A stretch of 64,000 nucleotides of DNA from Ferruginivarius sediminum (GCF_003344765.1 NZ_QPMH01000007.1:1-64000); one strand, 5' to 3'; positions 17,638 to 27,417 are shown, counted from the first letter of the stretch. The notes: a model not told the origin generated them from the letters alone. Made by a program: numbers and translations.

Positions 17638-17650
17638 GCGGCGGCTATTG

Positions 17651-18295
17651 CTATTCAGCCGCCGGCGTTGCTTCCTCGCGCGCCAGATCGAATAGCTGGA
17701 ACAGCGCCTTCGGCTCCTGCGCGCCCGACATGGCGTAATGACCGTTGAAAACAAACGTCGGCACGCCCTGGATTCCAGCCTGGCGCGCCTGCCTGTCCTC
17801 TTCGCCAACGAGGTCGAGTGCGCGCCCCTCATCCAGGAAGGCCCGGGCCGCCGCGGTGTCGAGGCCGACATCGCCGGCGGCTGCGATCAGAACCTCGGTA
17901 TCGCCGATGTCGGCGCCTTCGATGAAATAGAGGTTGAAAAGCCGCTCCACGAGCGGATCCTGGTCGCCCTGCTCGGCGGCGAAGGCGAGAAGCTGGTGGG
18001 ATTTCAAGCTGTTCGGCGTGCGTGCGATGCGGTCGAACGCAAAAGGGATCCCCTCCGATTGCCCCGCTTCGCGAACGGCGCCGTAGACCCGTTCGGCATT
18101 CTGCGAGCCGCCGAACTTGCGCTCCAAATAGGTCCGGCGGTCCATACCCTCGGCCGGCATGTCCGGGTTAAGCTGGAACGTGCGCCAGCGGACCGTGAGC
18201 CCGGGCTGCGGCCGCTCGGCCAGGGCACGTTCGAGGCGCCGCTTGCCGATGAAGCACCACGGGCAGACCGTGTCGGAGAAGATGTCGATGCGCAT
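17651..18295 (-). CDS. DsbA-family oxidoreductase (FrnE-like)
   Basis: The 214-residue protein has a thioredoxin fold with active site CPWC in DIFSDTVCPWCFIGKRRLE near its N-terminus, a helical insertion, and the cis-Pro segment GIQGVPTFVF. It lacks a signal peptide, which fits cytoplasmic FrnE/2-hydroxychromene-2-carboxylate isomerase-like proteins. ATG 18295 follows AGGAGGCAACGA, a strong ribosome binding site, so the upstream extension is not used. It is divergent from the acyl-CoA ligase gene. Confidence 0.9.
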   Translation of the reverse strand: MRIDIFSDTVCPWCFIGKRRLERALAERPQPGLTVRWRTFQLNPDMPAEGMDRRTYLERKFGGSQNAERVYGAVREAGQSEGIPFAFDRIARTPNSLKSHQLLAFAAEQGDQDPLVERLFNLYFIEGADIGDTEVLIAAAGDVGLDTAAARAFLDEGRALDLVGEEDRQARQAGIQGVPTFVFNGHYAMSGAQEPKALFQLFDLAREEATPAAE

Positions 18296-18425
18296 TCGTT
18301 GCCTCCTGTTCCGCCCTCTGACATGGGGCTTGACCCTGGCGGATTGCAACAGAAGGATAGCCCGGACTGCGATATCGAAACACAAGCGCGGCGTTCGATA
18401 AAAAATATGGCATGGGAAGGGTGTA

Positions 18426-20063
18426 ATGACGACTGAAGGGGCGCATTCGATTTTTGAGAACGGACTTGATAAGAATACTGCAAACTATGTTCCGCTGTCG
18501 CCACTCAGCTTTCTAAAAAGGTCGGCGACCGTATACCCTGACAAGATTGCCGTCATACACGGGGCGAAAAATTACACCTATCAGGAGTTCTACACGCGCT
18601 GCCGGCGGTTGGCCTCGGCACTTGCCCGCCGCGGCATCAGGCGAGGCGATACCGTATCCGTCCTGGCCCCGAACGTCCCGGCACTCCTGGAGGCACACTA
18701 CGCCGTACCGATGCTGGGCGCGGTCCTGAACGCCCTGAACGCGCGGCTGGACGGGGCAAGTGTCGGCTTTATCCTGGAACATGGCGAATCCAAGGTGCTG
18801 ATTGCCGATACCGAATTGAGCGATACTACCAGGACAGCACTGGAGCGCACGGGCGCCCACCCTCTGGTGGTGGACAACGTGGATCCGCTTGCCGACGGCG
18901 GTGAACGGATCGGCGAACTTACCTATGAAGAACTGTTGGAGGAGGGCGATCCGGACTTCGACTGGCGGTTGCCTGACGACGAATGGCAGGCGATCTGCCT
19001 CAACTACACCTCCGGCACGACGGGGAACCCAAAGGGTGTCGTCTACCATCACCGGGGCGCGTATCTGAACGCGCTTGGCAACCTGATCACCTTCGGGCTC
19101 GACGGCGGCACGATTTATCTCTGGACCCTGCCGATGTTCCATTGCAACGGCTGGACCTTCACCTGGGCTGTGACGGCGGCGGCGGGCACGCACGTTTGCC
19201 TGCGTAAGGTGGACCCGGCCCTGATCTTCCCGATGATCCGCGACCATCAGGTGACGCACATGTGCGGCGCGCCAATCGTGCTCACCATGCTGGCGCATGC
19301 CCCGGCCGAGACGAAGTTCGCGTTCGATCACAAGGTTCAGATCGCCACTGGTGGCGCGGCGCCGCCGTCGGCCGTCATTCGCAAGATGGAAGACCTGGGC
19401 TTCGAGGTGCTGCACCTTTACGGCCTGACCGAAAGCTATGGCCCCTCGACAGTGTGTTCCTGGCAAAGCGAATGGAACGACCTGGACCTGGAGGGCAGGG
19501 CGGCGAAAATGGCACGACAGGGCGTCGCCCACGTGACGGTGGAAGACGCCAGCGTCCTGGACCCGGAGACGTTGGAGCCGGTGCCGTGGGACGGCGTGAC
19601 GATGGGCGAGATCATGCATCGCAGCAACACCGTCATGAAGGGCTACCTGAAAAATCCCGAGGCGAGCGAAAAGGCTTTTGCCGGAGGCTGGTATCACACC
19701 GGCGACCTGGCCGTGCAGCATCCCGACGGCTACATCGAGGTCAAGGACCGCTCGAAGGACGTCATAATCTCTGGCGGCGAGAACATCTCCAGCCTTGAGA
19801 TCGAAGAGGTGCTATACAAGAACCCGAAGGTGATGGAAGCCGCCGTGGTGGCGAGACCCGACGAGAAATGGGGCGAGACCCCGTGTGCGTTCGTTACCCT
19901 GGCGGAGGGTGCGCAGGCGGACGCGGAGGAGATCATCGCCTACTGCCGGGAGAACATGGCGCATTACAAGGCGCCGAAAAGCATCGTGTTCTGTGCGCTG
20001 CCCAAGACCTCGACGGGAAAGATCCAGAAGTTCGTCCTGCGCGAACGCGCGAAGGAGCTTTAG
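18426..20063 (+). CDS. Acyl-CoA ligase (AMP-binding)
   Basis: The 545-residue adenylate-forming enzyme has the P-loop YTSGTTGNPKGV (about residue 197), the aromatic motif YGLTESYGP, the hinge GWYHTGDLAV and KDRSKDVI, and the catalytic Lys in TSTGKIQKF near the C-terminus. It activates a carboxylic acid to its CoA thioester; the sequence is closest to the medium/long-chain and methylmercaptopropionate ligase group. It is the first gene of a five-gene operon with SDR, dehydrogenase, APH-like kinase and DUF6285, suggesting fatty or unusual acid catabolism. Confidence 0.9.
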   Translation: MTTEGAHSIFENGLDKNTANYVPLSPLSFLKRSATVYPDKIAVIHGAKNYTYQEFYTRCRRLASALARRGIRRGDTVSVLAPNVPALLEAHYAVPMLGAVLNALNARLDGASVGFILEHGESKVLIADTELSDTTRTALERTGAHPLVVDNVDPLADGGERIGELTYEELLEEGDPDFDWRLPDDEWQAICLNYTSGTTGNPKGVVYHHRGAYLNALGNLITFGLDGGTIYLWTLPMFHCNGWTFTWAVTAAAGTHVCLRKVDPALIFPMIRDHQVTHMCGAPIVLTMLAHAPAETKFAFDHKVQIATGGAAPPSAVIRKMEDLGFEVLHLYGLTESYGPSTVCSWQSEWNDLDLEGRAAKMARQGVAHVTVEDASVLDPETLEPVPWDGVTMGEIMHRSNTVMKGYLKNPEASEKAFAGGWYHTGDLAVQHPDGYIEVKDRSKDVIISGGENISSLEIEEVLYKNPKVMEAAVVARPDEKWGETPCAFVTLAEGAQADAEEIIAYCRENMAHYKAPKSIVFCALPKTSTGKIQKFVLRERAKEL

Positions 20064-20831
20064 GTGTCCGCATCCATGTTCGACCTTGCCGGCAAGACGG
20101 CCATCGTCACCGGCGCCTCCAGCGGCCTCGGGCGCCACTTCGCGCTGACGCTGGCGAAGGCGGGTGCCAAGGTTGCGCTTGGCGCCCGCCGGACTGATCG
20201 GTTGCGCGACCTGGAGGCCGAGATCGCGGCCTTCGACGGGCGGGCGATCCCCATATCGCTCGACGTCACCAGCGCCGACAGCGTGCGAGAGTGCGTCTCG
20301 TGCGCGGAGACGGAACTGGGTCCCATCGCCATCCTGGTAAACAACGCCGGCGTGGCCACGACCGGCGAAGCGCTGAAGCTCAGCGAAAGCGACTGGGACA
20401 AGGTCGTCGACACCAACCTCAAGGGCGCCTGGCTGGTGGCGCAGGAAACGGCCAAGCACATGGCCGGCATGGGCCACGGCGGAAGCATCGTCAACATCGC
20501 CTCCATCCTGGGGTTGGGCGGGATCGCACAGGTTCCGGCGTATGCGGCCAGCAAGGGCGGTCTGATCAACTTGACGCGCGCCATGGCGGTGGAGTGGGCG
20601 CGCCACGGCATACGGGTGAACGCGCTGGCTCCCGGCTATGTCGAGACCGACCTGAACCGCGCATTCCTGGAAAGCGAGGCGGGGCAGGCATTGAAGAAGC
20701 GGGTGCCGCAGCGGCGCTTCGGCGTGCCCGCCGACCTCGACGGACCGCTGCTGCTACTGGCCTCGGACGCTTCCGCCCACATGACGGGGAGCATTCTTAC
20801 GGTCGATGGTGGGCAGTCCGCGTCCCTTTAA
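20064..20831 (+). CDS. Short-chain dehydrogenase/reductase
   Basis: The 255-residue SDR has the NAD(P)-binding TGASSGLG motif (residues 17-24), NNAGVA, a catalytic Ser in NIASILGL and YAASK as the Tyr-Lys pair. The GTG start follows immediately after the stop codon of the acyl-CoA ligase. It probably oxidises a 3-hydroxyacyl-CoA or related intermediate of the pathway; the substrate is inferred from context only. Confidence 0.9.
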   Translation: MSASMFDLAGKTAIVTGASSGLGRHFALTLAKAGAKVALGARRTDRLRDLEAEIAAFDGRAIPISLDVTSADSVRECVSCAETELGPIAILVNNAGVATTGEALKLSESDWDKVVDTNLKGAWLVAQETAKHMAGMGHGGSIVNIASILGLGGIAQVPAYAASKGGLINLTRAMAVEWARHGIRVNALAPGYVETDLNRAFLESEAGQALKKRVPQRRFGVPADLDGPLLLLASDASAHMTGSILTVDGGQSASL

Positions 20832-20859
20832 TATCAAACGGCTAAAGAGCGTTCTTGAT

Positions 20860-22062
20860 ATGGATTTCACCTTGTCGCCCCGGCTTGAGGACCTTCGCCA
20901 GCGCGTATCCGCCTTCGTTGCCGACGAGGTTCTTCCGCTCGAAGCTGATTCGGCCTCCTATGACGATCACGAGAATATCCGGCCTGACCTCTTGCAAGAG
21001 CTTCAGGCAAAGGTGAAGCAGGCGGGTCTGTGGGCGCCCCAGATGTCCCGGGCGCGCGGCGGGCTCGGCTGTTCCGTCGCCGAGATGGCCGTGCTCTACG
21101 AGACGATGGGACGCTCGATCTTCGGCCCCGTGTGCTTCAACGCCGCCGCGCCGGACGACGGCAACATGATGGTGTTGGAAAAGGTTGGTACCGACGCGCA
21201 GAAGCAGCGTTGGCTGCAGCCTATCGTGGACGGCGAGGTGCGCTCTGCTTTTGCTATGACAGAGCCGTCGCCGGGCGCGGGATCCGACCCCTCGCTCATG
21301 CGCACGACGGCGGAGAAGCGCGGCGATCACTGGGTCGTTCACGGCCGCAAATGGTTCATCACTGGTGCCGGCGTGGCCGAACACTTCATCCTGATCGCGC
21401 GCACCAGCGATGACACGCGCAAAGGCCTCAGCGCCTTTATGTTCGAGCGCGACCGGCCAGGCTGGGAGATCGTCCGCCGGATTCCCATCATGGGACCGGA
21501 GGAGCACGGCGGCCATTGCGAGCTGGCCTTCGACGGTCTTGAGATCCCGGATGAAAACCGGCTGTTGAATGTCGGGGACGGCCTGAAGGTCACACAGATT
21601 CGCCTGGGAACCGCGCGCCTGACCCATTGCATGCGGTGGCTTGGCATGGCGAAGCGGGCGCTGGAAATCGCGCGCGACTATGCGGGCGAGCGGGAATCGT
21701 TCGGCGAGAAGCTGGCCGACCACGAGGGCGTGCAGTGGCTCCTTGGCGAAGCGGCGATGGAGGTGGAGGTCGGCCGCCTGCTGACGATGAAGGCGGCGCT
21801 GGCGCTCGATGCCGGCAGCTTCGCCCGCAAGGAGGTCTCGATGGCCAAGATCCAGGTCGCCGAGACGCTACACAAGGCCGTGGATACCGCGCTGCAGATC
21901 TGCGGCGCGCGCGGGTATTCCAAGGATACGCCGCTCGAATGGATGTACCGCTATGCCCGGCAGGCGCGTCTTGTGGATGGCGCATCCGAGGTGCACAAGA
22001 TGGTCCTGGCGCGGCATCTGATGCAGGAAGGGCAGGATTTCTGGGGATGGAGATCGGGCTGA
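20860..22062 (+). CDS. Acyl-CoA dehydrogenase
   Basis: The 400-residue flavoprotein has the family signature FAMTEPSPGAGSDPS, the FAD-binding region KWFITGAG and the C-terminal helical domain QICGARGYSKDTPLEWMYR. The motif GARGY(S) and the position next to an APH-like kinase match the group similar to eukaryotic ACAD10/ACAD11. It introduces the alpha-beta double bond into acyl-CoA. The ATG at 20860 begins MDFTLSPRLEDL, the normal family start. Its 3' end overlaps the next gene by 16 bases. Confidence 0.92.
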   Translation: MDFTLSPRLEDLRQRVSAFVADEVLPLEADSASYDDHENIRPDLLQELQAKVKQAGLWAPQMSRARGGLGCSVAEMAVLYETMGRSIFGPVCFNAAAPDDGNMMVLEKVGTDAQKQRWLQPIVDGEVRSAFAMTEPSPGAGSDPSLMRTTAEKRGDHWVVHGRKWFITGAGVAEHFILIARTSDDTRKGLSAFMFERDRPGWEIVRRIPIMGPEEHGGHCELAFDGLEIPDENRLLNVGDGLKVTQIRLGTARLTHCMRWLGMAKRALEIARDYAGERESFGEKLADHEGVQWLLGEAAMEVEVGRLLTMKAALALDAGSFARKEVSMAKIQVAETLHKAVDTALQICGARGYSKDTPLEWMYRYARQARLVDGASEVHKMVLARHLMQEGQDFWGWRSG

Positions 22063-23084
22063 TCGAGCGCAAAACGGCCCTTGAGGCCTTTCTAGCGGAC
22101 GCCGCGGGGGCCAGGGACGCCGAGGTCGAGCAGGCGCGGCCGCTGTCGGGCGGCGCGATCCAGGAAAACTGGCTCCTTGACCTTAGACTCCACGGCGGGC
22201 CGCACGACGGACGGCATGCCGTGGTGCTGCGCACCGACGCGCCGTCCGCCGTCGCCGTCAGCCTGAGCCGCGCCCAGGAATTCCGGGTGCTGAAGGCCGC
22301 CTGGGAGGCTGGCGTCACGGTGCCGGAGCCGCTGTGGCTCTGCGAGGACAGCGAGGTGTTAGGCCGCCCTTTCTATGTCATGCGTCGCGCCGACGGCGTG
22401 GGGCTGGGCAACCGTATCGTAAAGGACACATCGCTGGGCGGCGACCGCGAGGCGCTTGCCGAGCGTCTGGGCGAGGAGCTGGCCCGGATTCATAGTGTCG
22501 CCCCGCCGCGCCGGGACCTGGATTTCCTGGAAATGCCGGACGGCAACGCGGCGGAGGATGCCGTCGGGCGTTATCGTGCCTATATCGACCAGCTTGGCGA
22601 GCCTCGACCCGCCTTGGAATGGGGGCTGCGCTGGTGCGAGCGTTACGCTCCGGAAACCCGCGAGATCGTTCTGGTGCATCAGGACTTCCGCACCGGCAAT
22701 TACATGGTGGACGACGCCGGCCTGACGGCAATCCTGGACTGGGAGTTCGCCGCCTGGGGCGATCCGATGAGCGACCTAGGCTGGTTCTGTGCCAAGTGCT
22801 GGCGTTTCAGCCGGCCGGACCTCGAAGCGGGCGGTATCGCCGGCAGAGAACCGTTTTATCGCGGCTATGCCCGTGTGGCGAAGCGGGAGATCGACCGGCA
22901 GGCGGTGCGCTACTGGGAGGTGATGGCGCACATCCGCTGGGCCGTCATCGCCTTGCAGCAAGGTGCGCGTCATGTCTCTGGCGCCGAGCCCTCGCTGGAG
23001 CTGGCACTGACGGGCCGCCGGGCGGCCGAGCTTGAGTACGAGATCCTGAAGATGACCGATCCCGCTGCATGGGAGGCCGCCTGA
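22047..23084 (+). CDS. APH-family kinase (ACAD10/11-like)
   Basis: From ATG 22047 the protein has 345 residues with an aminoglycoside phosphotransferase/choline kinase fold. Visible motifs are the nucleotide-binding LSGGAIQENW, the catalytic loop VLVHQDFRTGNYMV and the metal-binding AILDWEFAAWGDP. In ACAD10/ACAD11 a related kinase domain is fused to an acyl-CoA dehydrogenase and phosphorylates 4-hydroxyacyl-CoAs. Here the two are separate but overlapping genes. A role in 4-hydroxy acid breakdown is therefore likely, though not shown. Confidence 0.85.
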   Translation: MEIGLIERKTALEAFLADAAGARDAEVEQARPLSGGAIQENWLLDLRLHGGPHDGRHAVVLRTDAPSAVAVSLSRAQEFRVLKAAWEAGVTVPEPLWLCEDSEVLGRPFYVMRRADGVGLGNRIVKDTSLGGDREALAERLGEELARIHSVAPPRRDLDFLEMPDGNAAEDAVGRYRAYIDQLGEPRPALEWGLRWCERYAPETREIVLVHQDFRTGNYMVDDAGLTAILDWEFAAWGDPMSDLGWFCAKCWRFSRPDLEAGGIAGREPFYRGYARVAKREIDRQAVRYWEVMAHIRWAVIALQQGARHVSGAEPSLELALTGRRAAELEYEILKMTDPAAWEAA

Positions 23085-23479
23085 TGCGCGATCGTCCAAG
23101 CGGTGCCGAGCTTCTCTGGCAGGCGCGCGAGGTGCTGCTGCGCGAACTGCTAGCCGAGTTGCCGGAGTATAAAAAGTACGACGCGCTCATGGTCGGCGCG
23201 GCGATGGCGATTGCCGCACGGGAGCAGACCGCCGCGGATGCGCCGCTGCGCGATTGCCACGCGGCTCTGTCCCGCCTCTATGGCGAGGAGGGCGCCCAGC
23301 CGGCCGACCAGACAGCGCTGCGCGAGGACCTGGTGCGCATGATCTCCCACCTTGCTCAAGAGATACGCTGTGGCCGGCGCGACGCGGATGGTCACGTACA
23401 TGCATTGCTGTACGAGATTGCTGAGGCAAAACTTCGGGAAAGCAATCCTAAAGCTTTGAGTCTCGCGGAAAAATCTTAG
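23084..23479 (+). CDS. DUF6285 protein
   Basis: The 131-residue helical protein starts in the stop codon of the kinase gene (TGATG). It carries the features typical of DUF6285: RPSGAELLWQAREVLLRELL at the N-terminus and LREDLVRMISHLAQEIR. Genes of this family regularly follow an APH-like kinase and an acyl-CoA dehydrogenase, as here. It may be an accessory subunit, but its role is unknown. Confidence 0.75.
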   Translation: MRDRPSGAELLWQAREVLLRELLAELPEYKKYDALMVGAAMAIAAREQTAADAPLRDCHAALSRLYGEEGAQPADQTALREDLVRMISHLAQEIRCGRRDADGHVHALLYEIAEAKLRESNPKALSLAEKS

Positions 23480-23553
23480 GTTCGGTCTGTTCTTAATACC
23501 GACTTGTAACGTACACTGCCGCCCTCGTTCGGAGCCAAGCTGGAGGGCGCGGT

Positions 23554-23988
23554 ATGCAACAGCGGCATCTTCGTGAAATCATCGCCGGCGGCAAGCTGGT
23601 CAGTGTCGATGGCAACACTACCGTGGTCGAAGCGGCCCGCGTCATGACCCAAAGCCGCATCGGCGCCCTCGTCGTCATGCACGGCAACAACATCGAAGGC
23701 ATCTTCAGCGAGCGCGACGTCGTGAACCGCGTCGTGGCCAGGGGCCTCGATCCCAAATCGACATCCGTTTACGACGTGATGACGACCCCGGTTATTACCG
23801 CCGGGCCCGAGACGAAAGCCATCGATGCCCTCCGCACGATGCAGGAGAGCGGCTTTCGTCACCTCCCGGTGTGCGATGACGGGCATCCGCTGGGGGTCGT
23901 CAGCCTGCGTGACTTCCTGGGAGCGGAAATGGCGGAGGTGCAGGACGAGATTTCCTTCGAGCACGCGATCGAGGAAGAGCTGTGGTAG
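23554..23988 (+). CDS. CBS-domain protein
   Basis: The 144-residue protein consists of two CBS domains in tandem (about residues 15-65 and 78-130): VVEAARVMTQSRIGALVVM and AIDALRTMQESGFRHLPVC. Such stand-alone pairs bind adenosine nucleotides and regulate other proteins. ATG 23554 follows GGAGGGCGGT. It is a single gene convergent with the MFS gene, with a 15-base gap. Confidence 0.9.
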   Translation: MQQRHLREIIAGGKLVSVDGNTTVVEAARVMTQSRIGALVVMHGNNIEGIFSERDVVNRVVARGLDPKSTSVYDVMTTPVITAGPETKAIDALRTMQESGFRHLPVCDDGHPLGVVSLRDFLGAEMAEVQDEISFEHAIEEELW

Positions 23989-24003
23989 CTCTCGATGCTC
24001 CCA

Positions 24004-25242
24004 TCAGGCTGCCTGGATACGCTTGAGCAGGCTCGCCCGCAGCACCGTCAGGAGCGCGGATGCCCCCGCGGCATAACCGGCACAGCCCAGACCGATGGCC
24101 GAGAATCCGATGCCGCCGTCCAAAAGCCAGCCGAGCAGGCCGGGCGCCGCGGCGGTCGCCAACACCATCATAGCCTGCACAAGGCCACGAATGGCGCCTA
24201 AGTGGGCAACGCCATAAACCTCGGCCCAGAGCGCCCCCAAGAGCGTCATGCCGGCACCGGCGGTCACACCCGCCAGCCCCAGATACACCGCCGCAGTTAG
24301 CGGATGATCGAATGACGCGACAACAGCGCACGCCGCCGCCAGCGGCAGCAGATACATAGGCAGCACCCGCACGGCGCCGAAGCGGTCGACCAGTGTGCCG
24401 GTGCCGAGCCCGCCCAAGGTCTGCGTCGCGGCAAAGCCGATGAAACAGCTCGCAAGCCATGACAGGCTCCAACCCTTGGCCTCGGCGAGCGCCACCTGAT
24501 GGAAGAACAGCCCGGTCGTGATGAACGCCGGTGCCAGCATGCAAAACATGACGGCAAAGAAGAGCGGGTCGCGCACAACCTGCTTCAAGCTGCGATCACC
24601 AGGGTTTCCGGCTTGCACCGCCATACCTTTGGTCGCGGTTGCGCCGTTGCCTCTATCCCGTTCGGCACCGCGCAGCAGCCATAGCATCAGCGGCGCCAAC
24701 CCGACCATGAGCACCGCCCCGAACAACAACCACGCGCCGCGCCACCCGAGCGCCGCCATCAGCACAACGGCAACCAGCGGAAAGACCGCCTCACCGACTG
24801 GGTGGCCGACCGCGGCAAGGCTGACCGCCTTCCCGCGCGTGGCCACGAACCGCCGCGCCATTGCGACCATAGCCAGGTGACTTAACAGGCCCTGACCGGT
24901 CAGGCGCAGCGTGAAGAACGCGATCGCCAACATCGCCGCCGACGGTACCAGCCCGGTGAGAAGGCAGGCCCCCGACAACGCCAGGCAGACAGCCAGCGTG
25001 TAGCGCCACAGCGCGACCCGGTCGATCAGACGTCCAAGCCACATCAGCGTGAGGCCGCTTACCAGCGTCGCTCCGGAGTAGATTGCGCCAACATCGCCAT
25101 GGCTGAGGTCAAAGGCCTCACGCCACGCACCGCCGAAAAGCGCGATGAAGAACGTCTGGCCAAAGCTGGAGAACAGCGTGGCCAGGACGCCGAAGGTCAG
25201 GAAACGCGGATTCGCCGCAATGAACGGTAGGTAACTGCGCAC
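24004..25242 (-). CDS. MFS transporter
   Basis: The 412-residue protein has 12 predicted membrane helices and the loop 2-3 motif MWLGRLIDRVALWR typical of the major facilitator superfamily. Translation seems to begin with GTG at 25242. It may form a unit with the rhomboid protease gene 21 bases upstream. The substrate cannot be inferred. Confidence 0.85.
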   Translation of the reverse strand: MRSYLPFIAANPRFLTFGVLATLFSSFGQTFFIALFGGAWREAFDLSHGDVGAIYSGATLVSGLTLMWLGRLIDRVALWRYTLAVCLALSGACLLTGLVPSAAMLAIAFFTLRLTGQGLLSHLAMVAMARRFVATRGKAVSLAAVGHPVGEAVFPLVAVVLMAALGWRGAWLLFGAVLMVGLAPLMLWLLRGAERDRGNGATATKGMAVQAGNPGDRSLKQVVRDPLFFAVMFCMLAPAFITTGLFFHQVALAEAKGWSLSWLASCFIGFAATQTLGGLGTGTLVDRFGAVRVLPMYLLPLAAACAVVASFDHPLTAAVYLGLAGVTAGAGMTLLGALWAEVYGVAHLGAIRGLVQAMMVLATAAAPGLLGWLLDGGIGFSAIGLGCAGYAAGASALLTVLRASLLKRIQAA

Positions 25243-25263
25243 AGCCGGGCGACTTCTCGCCCG

Positions 25264-25947
25264 CTATGGCCGCGGCCGGCGGCGGCTGCCCGCGGCGAAC
25301 AGGTCGAAGAACAGAAGCGCCGGCACGAACCCGCCGATATGCGCGGCCCAGGCGACCTGCGCCCCGCCCGTGCCGGGCATGCCAGTGAATCCCGTCAGGA
25401 CGGCTATTCCCACCCAGATGATCGCAACCGGCAGGACACGCCGGAAGCCGCCGTCGATACGGCGATGGGCCGCGATCAGGCGCAGGACGGCTCCGAACAG
25501 GCCGCTGATGGCACCGGAGGCGCCGATCACGGGAATCGTTGATTCAGGGTAGAAGAACCAGTGCGTGAAAGCGCCGGCCACGCCGCAGAGAAAATAGAGG
25601 ATCAGCATCCGGCCGGCGCCAATGGTCCGGGCAACACCGCTGCCGAAGGCAGCGAGCATTACCATGTTGATCAGCAGATGCACCACCCCGCCGTGCAGGA
25701 ACTGATGGGACAACGGCCCGGCAAAGGCCGCCCAGTCCAGCGCACCCGGTATGCTGTAGCGGGCCGGCACGAATCCGAGATGGGTGACGACCCACGCCTC
25801 ATAGCGCCATGGCATCGCGGCCTGCAGAACGTAGACGACAACGTTGGCCGCGATGAGGAGGCCAACCGCCCGCGGCAGATTGACCGCAGGCTGCGATGGC
25901 CGCCTGGGCGGCGGAGACGGTGGACGGTGCGATGGCTGAATGCTCAA
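25264..25947 (-). CDS. Rhomboid-family intramembrane serine protease
   Basis: The 227-residue protein has a Pro/Arg-rich cytoplasmic N-terminus and six or seven membrane helices. The catalytic Ser is in GASGAISG and the catalytic His in AAHIGGFV. The L1-loop region (HQFLHGGVVHLLINM) is also normal for the family. It cleaves membrane proteins within the bilayer. The only start that keeps the whole N-terminal region is a TTG at 25947, so the exact start is uncertain. Confidence 0.9.
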   Translation of the reverse strand: MSIQPSHRPPSPPPRRPSQPAVNLPRAVGLLIAANVVVYVLQAAMPWRYEAWVVTHLGFVPARYSIPGALDWAAFAGPLSHQFLHGGVVHLLINMVMLAAFGSGVARTIGAGRMLILYFLCGVAGAFTHWFFYPESTIPVIGASGAISGLFGAVLRLIAAHRRIDGGFRRVLPVAIIWVGIAVLTGFTGMPGTGGAQVAWAAHIGGFVPALLFFDLFAAGSRRRPRP

Positions 25948-26063
25948 ATCTCGGGATTCCCAGGGTCAGGGCCGACCGGCCGCACACGATGGCGAAGGCT
26001 CGGCGGCGGCGCAAGCCCTCGACCCTGGAAAAAGCCGCTCTTTCGCGCCATTGTCCTGGCGTC

Positions 26064-27353
26064 ATGTTAATGCGCAACACCGAACATCATTGCGATATTC
26101 TGGTCGTCGGCGGCGGGGTCGCAGGCCTCGCCGCAGCCGTCGTGATGGCCGACCTGGGTTTCGAGGTCGCCTGTGTGGATGCAATGCCGCCCGAGCCCAC
26201 CAAGGCGCCGGCCCTGGACGGGCGGACTACGGCGCTTTTGCAAGGCGCGGTCCGAGCCCTTTCGGCCTGTGGAGTCTGGGCGGACTGCGAGACGGAAAGC
26301 GCGCCGCTCAACGTAATGCGCATCATCGACGAGAACGGCCGCCGCGCCAATGCCCCGCTGACGACGGTCTTCGATTCGGCCGATGTGGGGGAGGGGCCGT
26401 TCGGCTTCAACGTGCCCAACGCCGTGCTGCGCCAAGCCTTGATGCGACGGCTGCGGGAACTGGCGAATGCACATCACATAGCTCCGGCAAAACTTAGTGA
26501 AATCAGATACGAGAGCACCAGTGTTAGGGCAACGCTGGAAGACGGCCGGGTCCTGACCGCCGCCCTGTCCATTGGCGCGGACGGGAAGGGTTCGCCGTGT
26601 CGTGAGGCCGCTGGCATTCGCGCGCGGCGATGGACCTATGGTCAGACGGCGATGGCGTTCTCGGTTGCGCATACGCGGCCGCATGGCAATACCTCGACCG
26701 AGTTCCATCGTCCGAACGGGCCGCTTGTTCTGGTACCGCTGCCAGGCAATCGTTCGAGCGTCGTCTGGGTGGAGCGCGAGCGCGGGGCGGCAGCCTTCAT
26801 GAATCTGGACGAGGATGCGTTCCTGCGCGCACTTGCGGCGCGGACGCGCAATGTACTCGGTGACCTTACCAAGGTTGGGCCGCGCTTTTCCTATCCCGTC
26901 GGCAGCCTGCTCGCGGATCGCTACGCCGCGCACCGGCTGGCGCTCGTCGGCGAATCGGCTCACGCGCTGCCACCCATCGGCGCGCAGGGGCTGAACCTCG
27001 GTATTACCGACGTGACCACGCTGGCGGAGGTGCTTACGGACGCGTGGAGACAGGGCTGCGACATCGGCGCCGAGGAAGTCCTGCGTTCCTACGAACGCCG
27101 CCGCCGGCCCGACGTCGTCGCGCGTGTGATAGCGGTCGACGCCCTGAACCGCGCCGTCATGACCCGGTTCCCTCCGGTCCAGGCGGCCCGGCACCTGGGG
27201 CTATCGCTGCTTGATCGCTTCACCCCCCTGAAGACAGCCTTGATGCGCCAGGGAATGGTGCCGGTCGGGGAGATGCCGAAGATGATGCGCGGCGAAGCGA
27301 TCCGGCCGGTCAGACGATTGGCACAGCCTTCGGGAACAACCGGCATAAGCTGA
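26064..27353 (+). CDS. UbiH/UbiF-family FAD-dependent hydroxylase
   Basis: The protein of about 429 residues has the N-terminal FAD motif ILVVGGGVAGLAAA and the C-terminal FAD/ribityl site LALVGESAHALPPIGAQGLN, which is characteristic of ubiquinone-biosynthesis hydroxylases. It hydroxylates the aromatic ring during ubiquinone synthesis. Starts at 26064 or 26070 are both possible. It is divergent from the rhomboid gene. Confidence 0.88.
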   Translation: MLMRNTEHHCDILVVGGGVAGLAAAVVMADLGFEVACVDAMPPEPTKAPALDGRTTALLQGAVRALSACGVWADCETESAPLNVMRIIDENGRRANAPLTTVFDSADVGEGPFGFNVPNAVLRQALMRRLRELANAHHIAPAKLSEIRYESTSVRATLEDGRVLTAALSIGADGKGSPCREAAGIRARRWTYGQTAMAFSVAHTRPHGNTSTEFHRPNGPLVLVPLPGNRSSVVWVERERGAAAFMNLDEDAFLRALAARTRNVLGDLTKVGPRFSYPVGSLLADRYAAHRLALVGESAHALPPIGAQGLNLGITDVTTLAEVLTDAWRQGCDIGAEEVLRSYERRRRPDVVARVIAVDALNRAVMTRFPPVQAARHLGLSLLDRFTPLKTALMRQGMVPVGEMPKMMRGEAIRPVRRLAQPSGTTGIS

Positions 27354-27417
27354 GATCGATTGGCCAGCCGCGGGTGGCAGGCCCGGAGACGGCTGTATCG
27401 CCGCGCGGTCATCGCCA

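Noticed and set aside
18513..19721. Minus-strand frame of 402 codons within the acyl-CoA ligase
   Set aside because: Antisense of a gene with all adenylate-forming motifs.
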